Positions 39,119 through 57,067 of a DNA stretch of 64,000 bases are shown here, piece by piece (positions within the stretch are counted from its first letter, which is position 1; every line of letters starts with the position of its first letter). The notes beneath the pieces are model-generated. The model had not been told where the DNA came from and searched no databases. It saw nothing but the letters and a program-made list of their open reading frames with translations. The stretch comes from Membranipora membranacea (taxonomy: Eukaryota > Bryozoa > Gymnolaemata > Cheilostomatida > Membraniporidae), in NCBI GenBank assembly GCA_914767715.1, contig OU612068.1, forward strand, positions 32,984,001 through 33,048,000. Direction: 5' to 3'. A program made the position numbers and the translations under genes.

Positions 39119-40560
39119 AGCATATCTATCATATACCCCAGAAGATTTTACTATCTATAATTGACACTAACATGTTGAACCTATAACGTTTTACAAAGTA
39201 TTATCTGTTACCTTTTGGTCCAGTTCGTCCATGAAAAGCTATGTCTTGTTAACGTATGCTTCACCTATTTGCTCATTTTCTGTCTTGACACTTTTTAGAC
39301 TCCTCTAGAGTCATTTTCAAATCCGTCCGATCACATGTCTTACCCTTCTATCCCAATTATCATATTAAATTAGTTTATTGATTGTATTTTTGTATAAACC
39401 TTCAGCTGTTGAACCCCTCATAACTATATTTCTATCAGACATAAAGTCTGTTATATCCCTGTATTTTCAAAATTCTAGTTTCCACAAATACAGTATTCAT
39501 TTCTATATTTCATGTTCATGACTCAGTCTGCCCATTACCTAAACTGGGGTTTTTATCTGACACATAAGTCTTGTACAATCTCTCTCTACTCTGCGTGACC
39601 AACAGCGATTGTTTCGCTGCCATCCATCAAAAAAAGGCAACTCCAGGAGTCCAATGTTGTGAGATACCAAAACAAGTGTTCCATTGAGGTCAAAATATTT
39701 CTACTATTAATATTATATGGGTTCCAATAATATATAATATGTCTTCTGAATTTAGGGACTCAGACTGGGTAAATTAATTCTGGCCCCATGCCACAATTAC
39801 AAACATTTGTCTCAACAGTTGGTGCATGCAGAGAGTGGGTGTAGGGAGCCAGACACACAAGGAAAACTAGGCCAGAGTGTTTGTCCCTTGTTATCCTGGA
39901 TGTGTAGAAAGAAACGAAACTGCTCATCATTCACAATCATTTTTATACAGCTTTCTTGAAGGTTTTTTTTGTACAAATGTCAACTGCCAAAGTCAAGAAA
40001 CATAACTTCATAAAACAACAGTTGTCATGATGAAAGCTAAGCTCCCAATAGTAATCATTATATAATACCCTCTCAGGGATCATTAGCAACAAAAAATAAC
40101 ACAAATCTAACGGTGTCGTGATAAATGTAGCAAAACGCAGAAAATCTTTCAATTCTATTCAACTCAATTATTGAAGATTGTAGTATAAACACCAATCATG
40201 AGTATGAGAAAAGCAGCTTTTAGTGAAAAAGTGCAAAGATCAACAATAAATAATAGGGTATGAAACTTGGCTTTGTTTTCATGTACTGTCTATCAATGAA
40301 TCTATCTACAGTGTGTAATCAGGGAGGCATGATTCATAGTGTAAAGCTTTTGATTGTCATTTTTTACAATTTTGAAAAATATCAATTTCACCAAATCTTT
40401 GGTCGATGATTGCTCATATTAAACTTCTTGTAATAATGATCGTAAACAAACCGTAGGAAATAAGCCACATCTAAAATTTGTTCACAGCTTTGCCATAAAA
40501 AACTGGCTAAAATATGTAAAAAAAAATAAGTGCCATGGATCTATTAGTCTTCTTTGTCAT
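39119..40560. other. Convergent intergenic region (dynein and kinase 3' ends)
   Basis: These 1.4 kb lie between the stop codons of two genes that face each other. It should hold both 3' UTRs. I saw no unambiguous AATAAA at a sensible distance on either strand, and no other gene. Confidence 0.7.
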
Positions 40561-47996
<7,436 letters not shown>

Positions 47997-50900
47997 TCTA
48001 GCATAACTACCAAAATAATTATATATATACTTACCAATACAATATCAAAATCTATAGATAAAAGATTTTTCCCCAATGATCTGGACCAGCCAAGACAGAA
48101 CAACATCCTCTCTTTGCTTGATCGTAGCCGGTAGGTAAATGAATGAAGAAATTATCTGGTGTTCGGTTGAGTGTGTCTCAGTACTTATCACATCGGCTGT
48201 GGTTGAACACCCTTCGGATATGACGAGTGAAATCTTCACATAAGATAAAATATGACGTCTTTTCTCACCTGACAAACGTTCTGCTTAGCCCTGCTTAGCC
48301 CCGCAAGCAACTACAGTTCTAACTGGTAAGCTTGTGAAAGTTTGCAATGTTGTCCGCAAACTGTTCATCACAATCTACAATTAAATATCCCAGGATGAGA
48401 AACCCGACAGTGTGTAGAACACAGACACAGCCAGCTTGAGTTTATTAACAACAAAAACCTGCACTGAGCCAAAAGAAATACTGTGTAACTTTGATTCTTC
48501 ACAGAGAGAATAGATTAGTAACCAACACTGACAGAAAAAAAAGCACGATATAATCAGAACACAAGTTAGGACACAACAGCAAATCAGTATAGATTTGTTT
48601 GTTTCAGCTTTGCAAAGTGCACCATGAGCCAATTACTAACTATAGTACCAAGCCGTAGTAATGCATCCAGTGTAATGAGCTTATGAACAATTGAGTTTGC
48701 AGTTATGACTGCAACATAATTCTCTTTCTTTGACAAGTATGGTTGCAATGTTGTATCATACCAACATACCCAAGGCAAGCTGATGAAGTTCATTCAATAG
48801 AAGCCGACTCTTTTACAGCATTAAATGGATCACTGAGATTACGCAAGGCACTCCAGTCAAGGCGTTCAATGGTGAGTAATAACAGTAATTATATTATCCT
48901 CATAAGGCACCTAGAAATAACCAAACATGTCAGTTCTGTTCCTAAGGTCTTGTGAGCCAGACAACCTATGAGATGTTTAATCAAGACTAAAATTGCATCA
49001 CTTGTTGTCCACAGTGATAATACGTCTGTATTCGCCAACAGCTACAAGCTGAAAAGTTCATCACATTTTTACCCCTTGGCAGTTTCAAAACTCACCTAAG
49101 TAGAAAGTGGCTGAGTAAACGTCTGTGCTCACTTGATCTATTTATCCTAAATGGGCCTGATGTGAAGCTTGTCTTTAACATTGGGCTTGTGATGACGCTG
49201 GAAGTCACCCTGAAGATTTAGGGCTTTTAGTACTTAATATACATACACGCATACATACATAGTACCCTAGTACATTTTGGTACCCATACATTTGCATCCA
49301 GTTATTAAAAACTGCTGGGTAAGAGCCCTGCACACATACATGCTGGTCACACATTACCATAGCTGAGCTATACAGTGCGAGTCTACAAAGCTTTCAAGCA
49401 CGTATTATCAAGCTTGACCACATACATGGATTGATAAAAATCTAGAAAGAAAACATAAATGTGGAACCCTGTGAACCTTGGTTGGAATTCTTTTTGCTAC
49501 CCGTACCCATGCGACATACAGGACTTTTTACATAGCCAGTCTCTAGGAGGCTTTTTTTCATTATTTAACCATGAAAAAAATTATTTCATCGTGGAATACA
49601 AATTTACTCCTCAATAATGTTGAACCTGATCTCACAATGCTCCAGACAAAGAGCTGCATATGTAAAATTAATGATCTCTTAAAATCTATAACTGTCAAAT
49701 TATTAGCATATCCTGGGTGAAATGGCTTACAATTGCTATGATGTGAATGGTAAACTATTGTTCGTAACAGCATTGACCAGGCAGGGCACTGGTAACTTTA
49801 CATGATCTAGTTGACACATCAAGCTACTACATGAACAGTAAAAGATTCAGATAGAGATAATAGGCCCATTATGGCCTTCAGGTTTGAATGAGAAAGTTAA
49901 CCGAGTGACAGCAATCTGTCTTTGTGTGCAGCCATCAGTGATAAGAGTATACTGTAGTGCAACATCATCCTGTGATTGCAAATATGTCTCTTGCGAAAAT
50001 ATCATAGTTGGCTGGAACTGCTTTGCGGAATGATCCAGGCAGAAATCAATACCACTAGCATGGCTAAGACTAACTGTCTAAGTTTTCTCTCTTTCAGTTG
50101 GTCATGCATGTTCCATTTACTGATAATTACATCCCATCTTTCTCTCCAAATATCATTTAAACCTTTGAATGCTGTTGAGGGCTTCCACCAAGGAGTAACA
50201 GGTAACAGCTGTTACTCTTTGCTTTCACTAATAACCCTCCGGAGAGGGTCAGTTCATTGACACTCACAGACACTCACTCACACATACATCCCTGCTAATC
50301 GTAAGTGCCTATCCTAGGAAGTGGGCAGTAAGGAGAATATATATTTTAATTAATTAAGTGGGAACAAATTTCTTTACAGTCAGGTCAGTGGTTAAATGAA
50401 ATTTTCATTGCTTTTGTGTTTCTGCTTTATTTATGCAGCCTTTCTATTGAAGAGTAAAAGGGCTCGCCTCTACCACCTGTTGTTGTGAAATGCAGATTAT
50501 CCTCCACAACTGAACAGACAACACATCACAAAGCAATCAGACAAACTGGGAATCAAGAAGTGTGGCCACTCCATTGCCTACCTACTCTACTTACTTACAT
50601 CAATCAAGAGAATTCACAGACAGGCCTTTTGAAGTTTGTGCAATTCCAGTACTCCACCGACTGGGGCGCTCTACCACTGGATTTGCAGAAACTTAAGAAC
50701 AGAAGGCTTACCCTGTGCGAGGAGTGCTAACTCCTTGCCCTGTGAAAGTGATTAACTTTCATCATTCTCCTTGTTGTTGACTCAATCAATGACTGACTGT
50801 GGCTGATTTATTTTAATAAATATAATAATGAAGGAGTAGGTGCAGGCATATTCTTTTAAAATTGATACCTTTACTTATCTAAAGAGGGGTTAAGGCTGAT

Positions 50901-51279
50901 TGCACGTCTGAAACTGGTCGAAAACTTGATAACTAAGGCATTGAAGACATTCAATTCAGCAGAGATGCATTTAAATAACAAGTGAACTGTCACAAAAGGT
51001 TCTGCGTTCTTGGGATTTTCTGAACTCAACAATAATACACTTTTTTTAAGGTTACAATATGACCTTGAGAGTTTTGAGGCTAATTGCACTTCAAAATCCT
51101 ATTTCCATGAAATGATAACTCCAAATCAAATTGTTTGGTTTTTATCAAAGACTATTCTCTTGATTCCTGATCATTTCTCTATTGTAAGATAGTCATGCAA
51201 TGTTGTAGGGTAGTCTTGAATAATGTTTTTAAGCGGACTTGGGATATTTTTAGGCCAAATGCATAGAACAAATTAATTT
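47997..51279. other. Kinase upstream region, no gene recognised
   Basis: This should include the promoter and 5' UTR of the minus-strand kinase gene. Short open frames here (for example at 48045-48275, 49976-50260 and 50485-50730) lack conserved motifs, and I do not call them. A perfect 14-bp palindrome, gtaacagctgttac, lies at about 50201-50214. A doubled ctgcttagcc occurs at about 48281-48300. Confidence 0.6.
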
Positions 51280-51294
51280 ACAAAGGGGCACAAA
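51280..51294. repeat. Target-site duplication, left copy
   Basis: The 15-bp sequence acaaaggggcacaaa is repeated exactly at 52592-52606, flanking the LINE remnant. Confidence 0.88.
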
Positions 51295-52591
51295 TAAAAA
51301 TAAGGGGGAGACACTTCACAGAATCTCCCCTACAAGCGGTAGACTTCAAGAAGTCTAATAGAAAGAAACTGATGAAAGAAAAAGACACCCGCGCATGGAC
51401 ATCTCACATGAGACAGGGTCACAATAGCGAAGGACTGCTAGGCCAGTTAGCAGTAACACACTTAATAAAGAAACCTATCCCAATGAACCTTCCACGAGAA
51501 ATCACTGGACAGCTATGCAGCCTCATGACAGACAGGTCAAACAAAACTTCAAGCCTTCCTATACAAAGTGAGGCAGACATTCACACCAACTTGCTCATGC
51601 CTCATGGAGGATGAAACTGTCTTCCACTTCTTAAACAAATGCCAAAATTACATATGTCTAAGAGACAGCATTGATCTAGACCAAGCGGACCACATGTCTC
51701 CCATCTCTTACATTGAACAGAGTGGGAGATTTTGTCGGTAAATCCACAACGAAAACGAAGTCAAGCAACCTACCTAATTAATGGAGCAAGACCCCTCCAT
51801 CCAGAAAACAGTCACTGGTCAGGTCACCCTAAGAGGTAGAGTAGGCCATACTGCTGGGTGAGGGTACGGGGACCATGATGGCTCAACAATTCTTAGTTTA
51901 TTTTGTTTTTGATACATGACAATTCCTTCTCGATTAATATCTTTATGTTATTGAAATTTGTGTTTCATAATTTAACATCTATGTTCAACTTGATATGCTT
52001 CCTACCAAACATGATTCATTACAATCCATAAATATCAAATCGCCATTTTGTTTTGTTTCCTTTTTGTCCATATATATATAGTTTTGTTTCCGTCATTTTT
52101 TTTTTTTCATTCCAGAGTAATTACTATATGTTTAGATATTTTTTGACATAATAGAATCTCCTTTGTACATAATAGTAAAAATAATTTAAATTACGAGTCA
52201 TTTCTTGCTCAACACTAATATATTCATATCCATATGTAGACCTGTTGTTTGTTTTTCTTTCCTTTTCAGTTCAGTTCAAAGTGCCACATCATAACCTGCC
52301 TTTCAATATGTTACCCATAGCATAAAATTCATAGACGCATTTAATATAATTTTTATTATCACATCAAACTTGGGATTCTTCATTATTGTGTTTAGCCTCA
52401 AACCCAAGTTGTTTTATCAAGTTCGAATTACAACGAAGTTTTCCACTTTCCCTATATATCTAAAAAGTACCTAACTAACCTTCAGACTATATCATTTGAA
52501 ACATAATTGTACATACATTTTGCCTGCAAAAAGAGGCGTAGTTGTTTTTATTTTGTCTAAAGATAAAACAAAATAGATAACTAACTAACTA
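51295..52591 (+). mobile_element. 5'-truncated non-LTR retrotransposon (LINE remnant)
   Basis: This 1.3-kb insertion is bounded by perfect 15-bp direct repeats and ends in a short (taac)n-like run at about 52576-52593, as in LINEs that carry microsatellite tails. The upstream part encodes a decayed C-terminal piece of a retrotransposon polyprotein. An open frame spans 51372-51614. After a frame change near 51585 the reading continues as CSCLMEDETVFHFLNKCQNY, the Cys/His-rich arrangement found at the C-terminus of many LINE ORF2 proteins. The rest is AT-rich 3' UTR-like sequence. Clade not determined. Confidence 0.82.
51372..51740 (+). pseudogene. LINE ORF2 C-terminal fragment, frameshifted
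   Basis: About 120 codons remain across two frames. The first part (51372 to about 51585) reads as an RT-downstream region with RQGHNSEGLLGQL, and the second carries the Cys-x-Cys...His...Cys pattern. A stop at 51738-51740 closes the second frame. Reverse transcriptase and endonuclease domains are absent, so this copy cannot move by itself. Confidence 0.65.
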
Positions 52592-52606
52592 ACAAAGGGG
52601 CACAAA
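52592..52606. repeat. Target-site duplication, right copy
   Basis: Exact match to 51280-51294. It follows directly after the taactaactaac tail of the LINE remnant. Confidence 0.88.
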
Positions 52607-53830
52607 GACTCGTGTAGATATCATTTCACCCTATACCTATGATTTTTATAGATCCCACATTATGTTATGTACCCGACAGAATTGGGCTAATTTTTTAATG
52701 TTGTAGAAAACTGTCTTTGCCCCAGGAGGCCATTCAATTTGGATCTCTTAGCAACCTCGAATACGAGGAGCAGCAGCTTGGTAACAGAGAGTTTGTCCCA
52801 CACATCTTCTGTCTGGAAATAGATTGTCTCCTCTTGTCTAACAAGAAGAAAACTCCTTATATTACAATTTAGTTATCAGTCTGGGACCAGGGAGGGTGGG
52901 ACATTCTCCCTGCTTTGGATTTGGACTCGTGTTTTCAGTCAAAGAGAGGGTACATCTGCCTGATGTTATTACTTTTTGTGTAACTTGATCCAGCTTGGTC
53001 AAATCTACATAGTTCAGCTCCCTGACACTATACCATACTGAATGATAAACCTCATCATGGGGGTTCTCTTAAAGTCTGTTACGACCGAAAGGTATGTAAT
53101 AACAATATGATGACACCTTAGACAAAAATATAGTGGTTAACCAATGGCGATTGGTGACATGTGTGAAATAATATAAAAAAAAAAAAATACACATACTAAT
53201 CAGAGGCCATTAGCTGTACTCCCACTGGTGCTTCTCAACTACCAGAGGTCCACATGTCGCTCAATCATTGAAATCATAGCTAGTTTTGTTTTAGATTATT
53301 GATCAATATTCATCACAAAGCTCTTTGTAGTAGCTACAAGCTGAGTTATCTTATTGCAAACTCCTTAAGATGACACATCAATGTGAGTGTTGATATTCCA
53401 TGATGGAAATGGAAATTTGGAGGGCTTCGACCAAGTCAGGGTTGAGGCATGACCACCAAGTTCTAACACTTAACGCATTTATGTTGAGTTTATATACATC
53501 ATTTAGTTTAATCTGTCTGGTAAAGAAATGAAAATGTTGAATTATATAATTTTAAAAAAAAGGATATCGCATCAGCTCCAAAATAAACTTCGTTTAAAAA
53601 CTTCATTTATAGTTTTAAGGTAGTTTTGCTGAGTCAAAGAGGAGCTTGTTTCCAGTGTTGCGCATCCTAAGACACATACTTTGAGACACCTGTATAAACA
53701 TCTGATACGATAGGGAGGTTTTACTCATACTTATCAGTCAAGGAAGCTTCAATTTTCCTTGCCATAAGTCAATAAAGTCAATTAAGTCAATAAAGTCTAA
53801 TGAAGTTCAATGTCCTGTCTGAATGAGTAA

Positions 53831-53882
53831 GATTACATCACAGAGTAAGGATATATATTATTATATATTACTCTGCGATTAC
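53831..53882. repeat. Palindromic motif copy
   Basis: The arms gattacatcacagagtaa and ttactctgcgattac enclose an alternating TA-rich core. The left arm matches the other members at 47001 and 54275 in tcacagagtaagga. Confidence 0.8.
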
Positions 53883-54274
53883 AAAAGAGACAACACAATA
53901 ATCAGGCTTTAGATAAATAAACTGGTATAGATAACATTGGTTATTACAACAATGTTAAGTTACTGTTGGCTATTAGATTCAGAGCACAGCTGGCTGTTCT
54001 GACTTGCAAATGTGACAGCCATCACCTGTTATGTATCAGGTCATGACAGTGACCGTTCTGGCTGTCACTGGACATGCCATAATAATAATCATTTCCTATT
54101 CACTTCCAGTGGCAGAAATAATGGCATTTTACTAGACATTTATTACATTAATAATGACCAACTTATGGGCTGTGTCCTGGTGTGAGGTGTAATGCTTTGG
54201 AGTCTTGATGAGTGTGAGCCAACTAATTATCCCTTTGCTATTACCTAGTTTTTGCAATTTAATTGATATCATAT

Positions 54275-54315
54275 GATATCACAGAGTAAGGATATCCTTA
54301 CTCTGTGATGATATC
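54275..54315. repeat. Near-perfect palindrome upstream of the first SDR gene
   Basis: The left arm gatatcacagagtaagg is mirrored by ccttactctgtgat-gatatc around a central atat, with one unit of slippage. It lies about 30 bp upstream of a TATA-like sequence and about 170 bp before the SDR start codon. Confidence 0.9.
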
Positions 54316-54341
54316 CTATTTTCACATCCTTTTGGTAATAC

Positions 54342-54349
54342 TATATAAG
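54342..54349 (+). promoter_or_regulatory. TATA-like element for the first SDR gene
   Basis: Tatataag is followed 13-20 bp later by actcagtttag, and the ATG is at 54485. The spacing would give a 5' UTR of roughly 100-120 nt containing a 6-codon upstream ORF starting with the ATG near 54399. This is inferred from spacing only. Confidence 0.4.
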
Positions 54350-54484
54350 AGATAGTTTTTACTCAGTTTAGTGTGTGTTGTTTAAGAGAGCAATAAAGAT
54401 GCTGGTGTGCAATTAAAAGTCTCGTCAATTCGCCCTAGTAACCGCTCAGTGTGCGGCATAGAGGTTTAGTGCCGTCACACAAAT

Positions 54485-56894
54485 ATGAGCAAACTTTTCA
54501 CCTTCGTGAGCTCAGTGCCTCTTCTCACTGAGGAGAGTGTGACATTATGCAGATCCAGAATCCGTGAATTTCTCAGAGATATTCCTCCCTGGATGCTCGC
54601 CGGTTATGCCATTGCTGGATACGCTTCTATCTCAGTTATACACCGTCACCTGTGGAAGCCTTTTAAATTGTACGTGCTGGCTCAGCTCTTTCCTGTAGAT
54701 CTAAAGAAGTATGGAGAATGGGCGGTGGTTACTGGAGCTACTGATGGAATAGGTAGGCCTAGTTGTCAAATTGTAATAATTCTGTCACTATGAAGATAAT
54801 GGTAAAAAATCCCATCATATATTATCATTTTATTGAATTGCTTGACTTGGACCTTGACCGTGGGTTGATGACCTCCAAGAGTGTAAACATACCTCAAATT
54901 TTTGTTCAAAGTTGTGTTGCATCTTGTCCTAATGTCAAGTGTCACTGCCAGAGGCTATCCAGTTTATTCAGTTTTATATATACACTTCATGAGATCATTT
55001 ATGGTTATTTATGACCTCTCACCTTTAGAATGCATCTTAACATCAGTATGAGAATTGGGATAATTATTGGGTACTATACGACCAGACAATGTTTTTACTT
55101 CGATCTGATTGGTTGTTGGGTTTTATAAGTTAAGAGCTAGCAAATTGGCTACATGCGACCCAAGAGCCAAGAGTCAGACTGCCAAGATGATAGGCATCAA
55201 GTTGGCTGTGCCAGGCCATGGTAATAACAATAAAGAAGAGAATTTCATTTCCTCAAAGTCTGACTCCCATTCAAATCAAATTTTTTGACATTTTCGGAGT
55301 ACACAAATTGCTGGCCTAGATAAATAAAGATTAGGGTTTAAAAATCAAAGTTGCAAGCCAAAGAAGTCTGGAAGTTCTCTGGTGCTGTGTTGTAGACACG
55401 TACACCAGCTCTTTTGTTGTTATCTTCTTTAGTCATCATCTTATTGATTTCCGCAGGCAGGGTATACGCTGATATGTTAGCTAAGAAAGGGCTGAATGTG
55501 GTTCTGATCAGCCGAAATGCGGATAAGCTGTACAGAGTGATGAAAGAGATCGAAAGAGAACATGGTGTCAAGGTGAAGGTCATAGTTGCCGATTTTACTC
55601 AACAAGACATCTATGATGGAATCAAAGCTACACTGTCCGAGCTGGATGTTGGTATTCTTATCAACAATGTTGGGATTGTGCTGGGATTTTCTCTACCACA
55701 TCAAGCTGACACAATGTGAGTATACCATATTGACCTATTATCATTATCATTATCATTATTGAAGTCAATCAATGGAGAAAACTACATCAAATCTCGTTAT
55801 TAGTTGAATGCCCATTTCCCACCCTGCTAATATTCGGAGCAGATTTTGTAAAATATGTAAAAACAGGAAGATCATGTTCACTACACTGCCATCAAAATAT
55901 CACAGAAAGAACATAATCAAACTTCATGTTAATTTGTGTTAATTTGCGTCAATTGTGTAGGCTAAAGACACACAAAGACGTTGTAAACGTTAATTGTGTA
56001 GCCCCAACAGAGATGAGCCTTCTAGTTCTGCAGCACATGGTTGATAAAAATAGGGGAGTTATAGTGAACATCTCCTCGATAATGCACAGGGGTGGAGGGC
56101 TGGCTGCAGGCTACTCGGCATCAAAAGCATACGTCTCAACGCTGTCTCTCTGTCTACAGAAATGCTATGTGAGAAATAGTTCAGGTGAGCATCATGAATG
56201 ACATGGCTACTGTGCATAGACTTAATAATAGACTTATTATTAAGTCAGTGGGTCTGCGCCATCTAGTATAATTGTAAATTTGTGTAAATGATAGAATTTG
56301 ATTATGTGACAGTTTTAGCTGGACAACAGAAAATATCAAAACTACCAAATGCAGCTTGGTAAGTATCTTTGTAATTGTACATTGGACAACCATCGCCTCG
56401 TCTCGTCTCCCCTCGTCCACCCATCTCTTTATTATGATATTTTTCAATATAATATATACTATAATTTAATATCAAGATGAATTTATCGTGATTTATAGTT
56501 CTACAGTTTCGATTGTCGGTTTTATTTGGTATTATTTGTTGGTACTATTTATTATGGGTTTAAGATACTGCTGGCGGGGAAAGATAAGAATTTACTTCTG
56601 AGAATTGACTGACAGTTTTAGGACAAAACATGTGATTTTTTTACAGGAATAATTATTCAAACTTTGGAGCCCGGAATGGTGGAAACTCCAATGTCAAAGG
56701 AAACTCTCAAAAATGTCAGCAGGTTCTCCCTTTTTGGGCTTCACATACTTCTGTTTAGCATCCCTGTGAAATCTTTCGTTAATTCAGCGATCAACACAAT
56801 AGGATGGTCTACCAGATGTAATGGTCATATCAGACATCATATCCATGACTCCGGAGTAATCATACAACACTTCATGTCACTTTTCACTCCATGA
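54485..56894 (+). CDS. SDR reductase, HSD17B12/HSDL1-like, copy 1
   Basis: This is an NAD(P)H-dependent short-chain dehydrogenase/reductase of the 3-ketoacyl-CoA reductase/17-beta-HSD12 and HSDL1 group, which act on very-long-chain acyl-CoA or steroid-like substrates at membranes. Exons 54485-54752, 55457-55715, 55961-56184 and 56647-56894 give 332 residues. A hydrophobic segment (WMLAGYAIAGYASISV, residues about 36-51) could anchor the N-terminus. The cofactor motif TGATDGIG is at 83-90, followed by VLISRNADKL and NNVG. The catalytic set looks complete: NVN, ISS with Ser near 214-215, and YSASK with Tyr 227 and Lys 231. LEPGMVETPMS follows. YGEWAVVTGATDGIG and SASKAY resemble HSDL1, whereas the catalytic Tyr resembles HSD17B12, so the substrate is open. 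Confidence 0.9.
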
Positions 56895-56973
56895 ACATCA
56901 AATATATTTGTGAACAAAAACTTGGATATAGATTGATATAATTCTGTATGAAATCATTATTCCTCATGTTATA

Positions 56974-56979
56974 AATAAA
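56974..56979 (+). promoter_or_regulatory. Polyadenylation signal of SDR copy 1
   Basis: AATAAA lies 80 bases after the stop codon of the first SDR gene, within ataaataaaacc. Confidence 0.65.
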
Positions 56980-57067
56980 ACCTAACCCAGAGGATCGGAC
57001 CCAGTTTATAATGTAATGAAGATGACACTTGTAGTCTCTTCCACTGATCTTTTGATGTATGGGGGTA

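Larger units (their letters stand above)
52607..54340. other. Intergenic region with palindromes
   Basis: No gene recognised. The stretch contains simple AT-rich runs, a short aataaagtcaatt-like repeat at about 53767-53800 and two members of the palindrome family (53831-53882 and 54275-54315). Confidence 0.65.

Noticed and set aside
50485-50730. 81-codon open frame upstream of the kinase
   Set aside because: No motif, no splice context and composition like the surrounding non-coding DNA.
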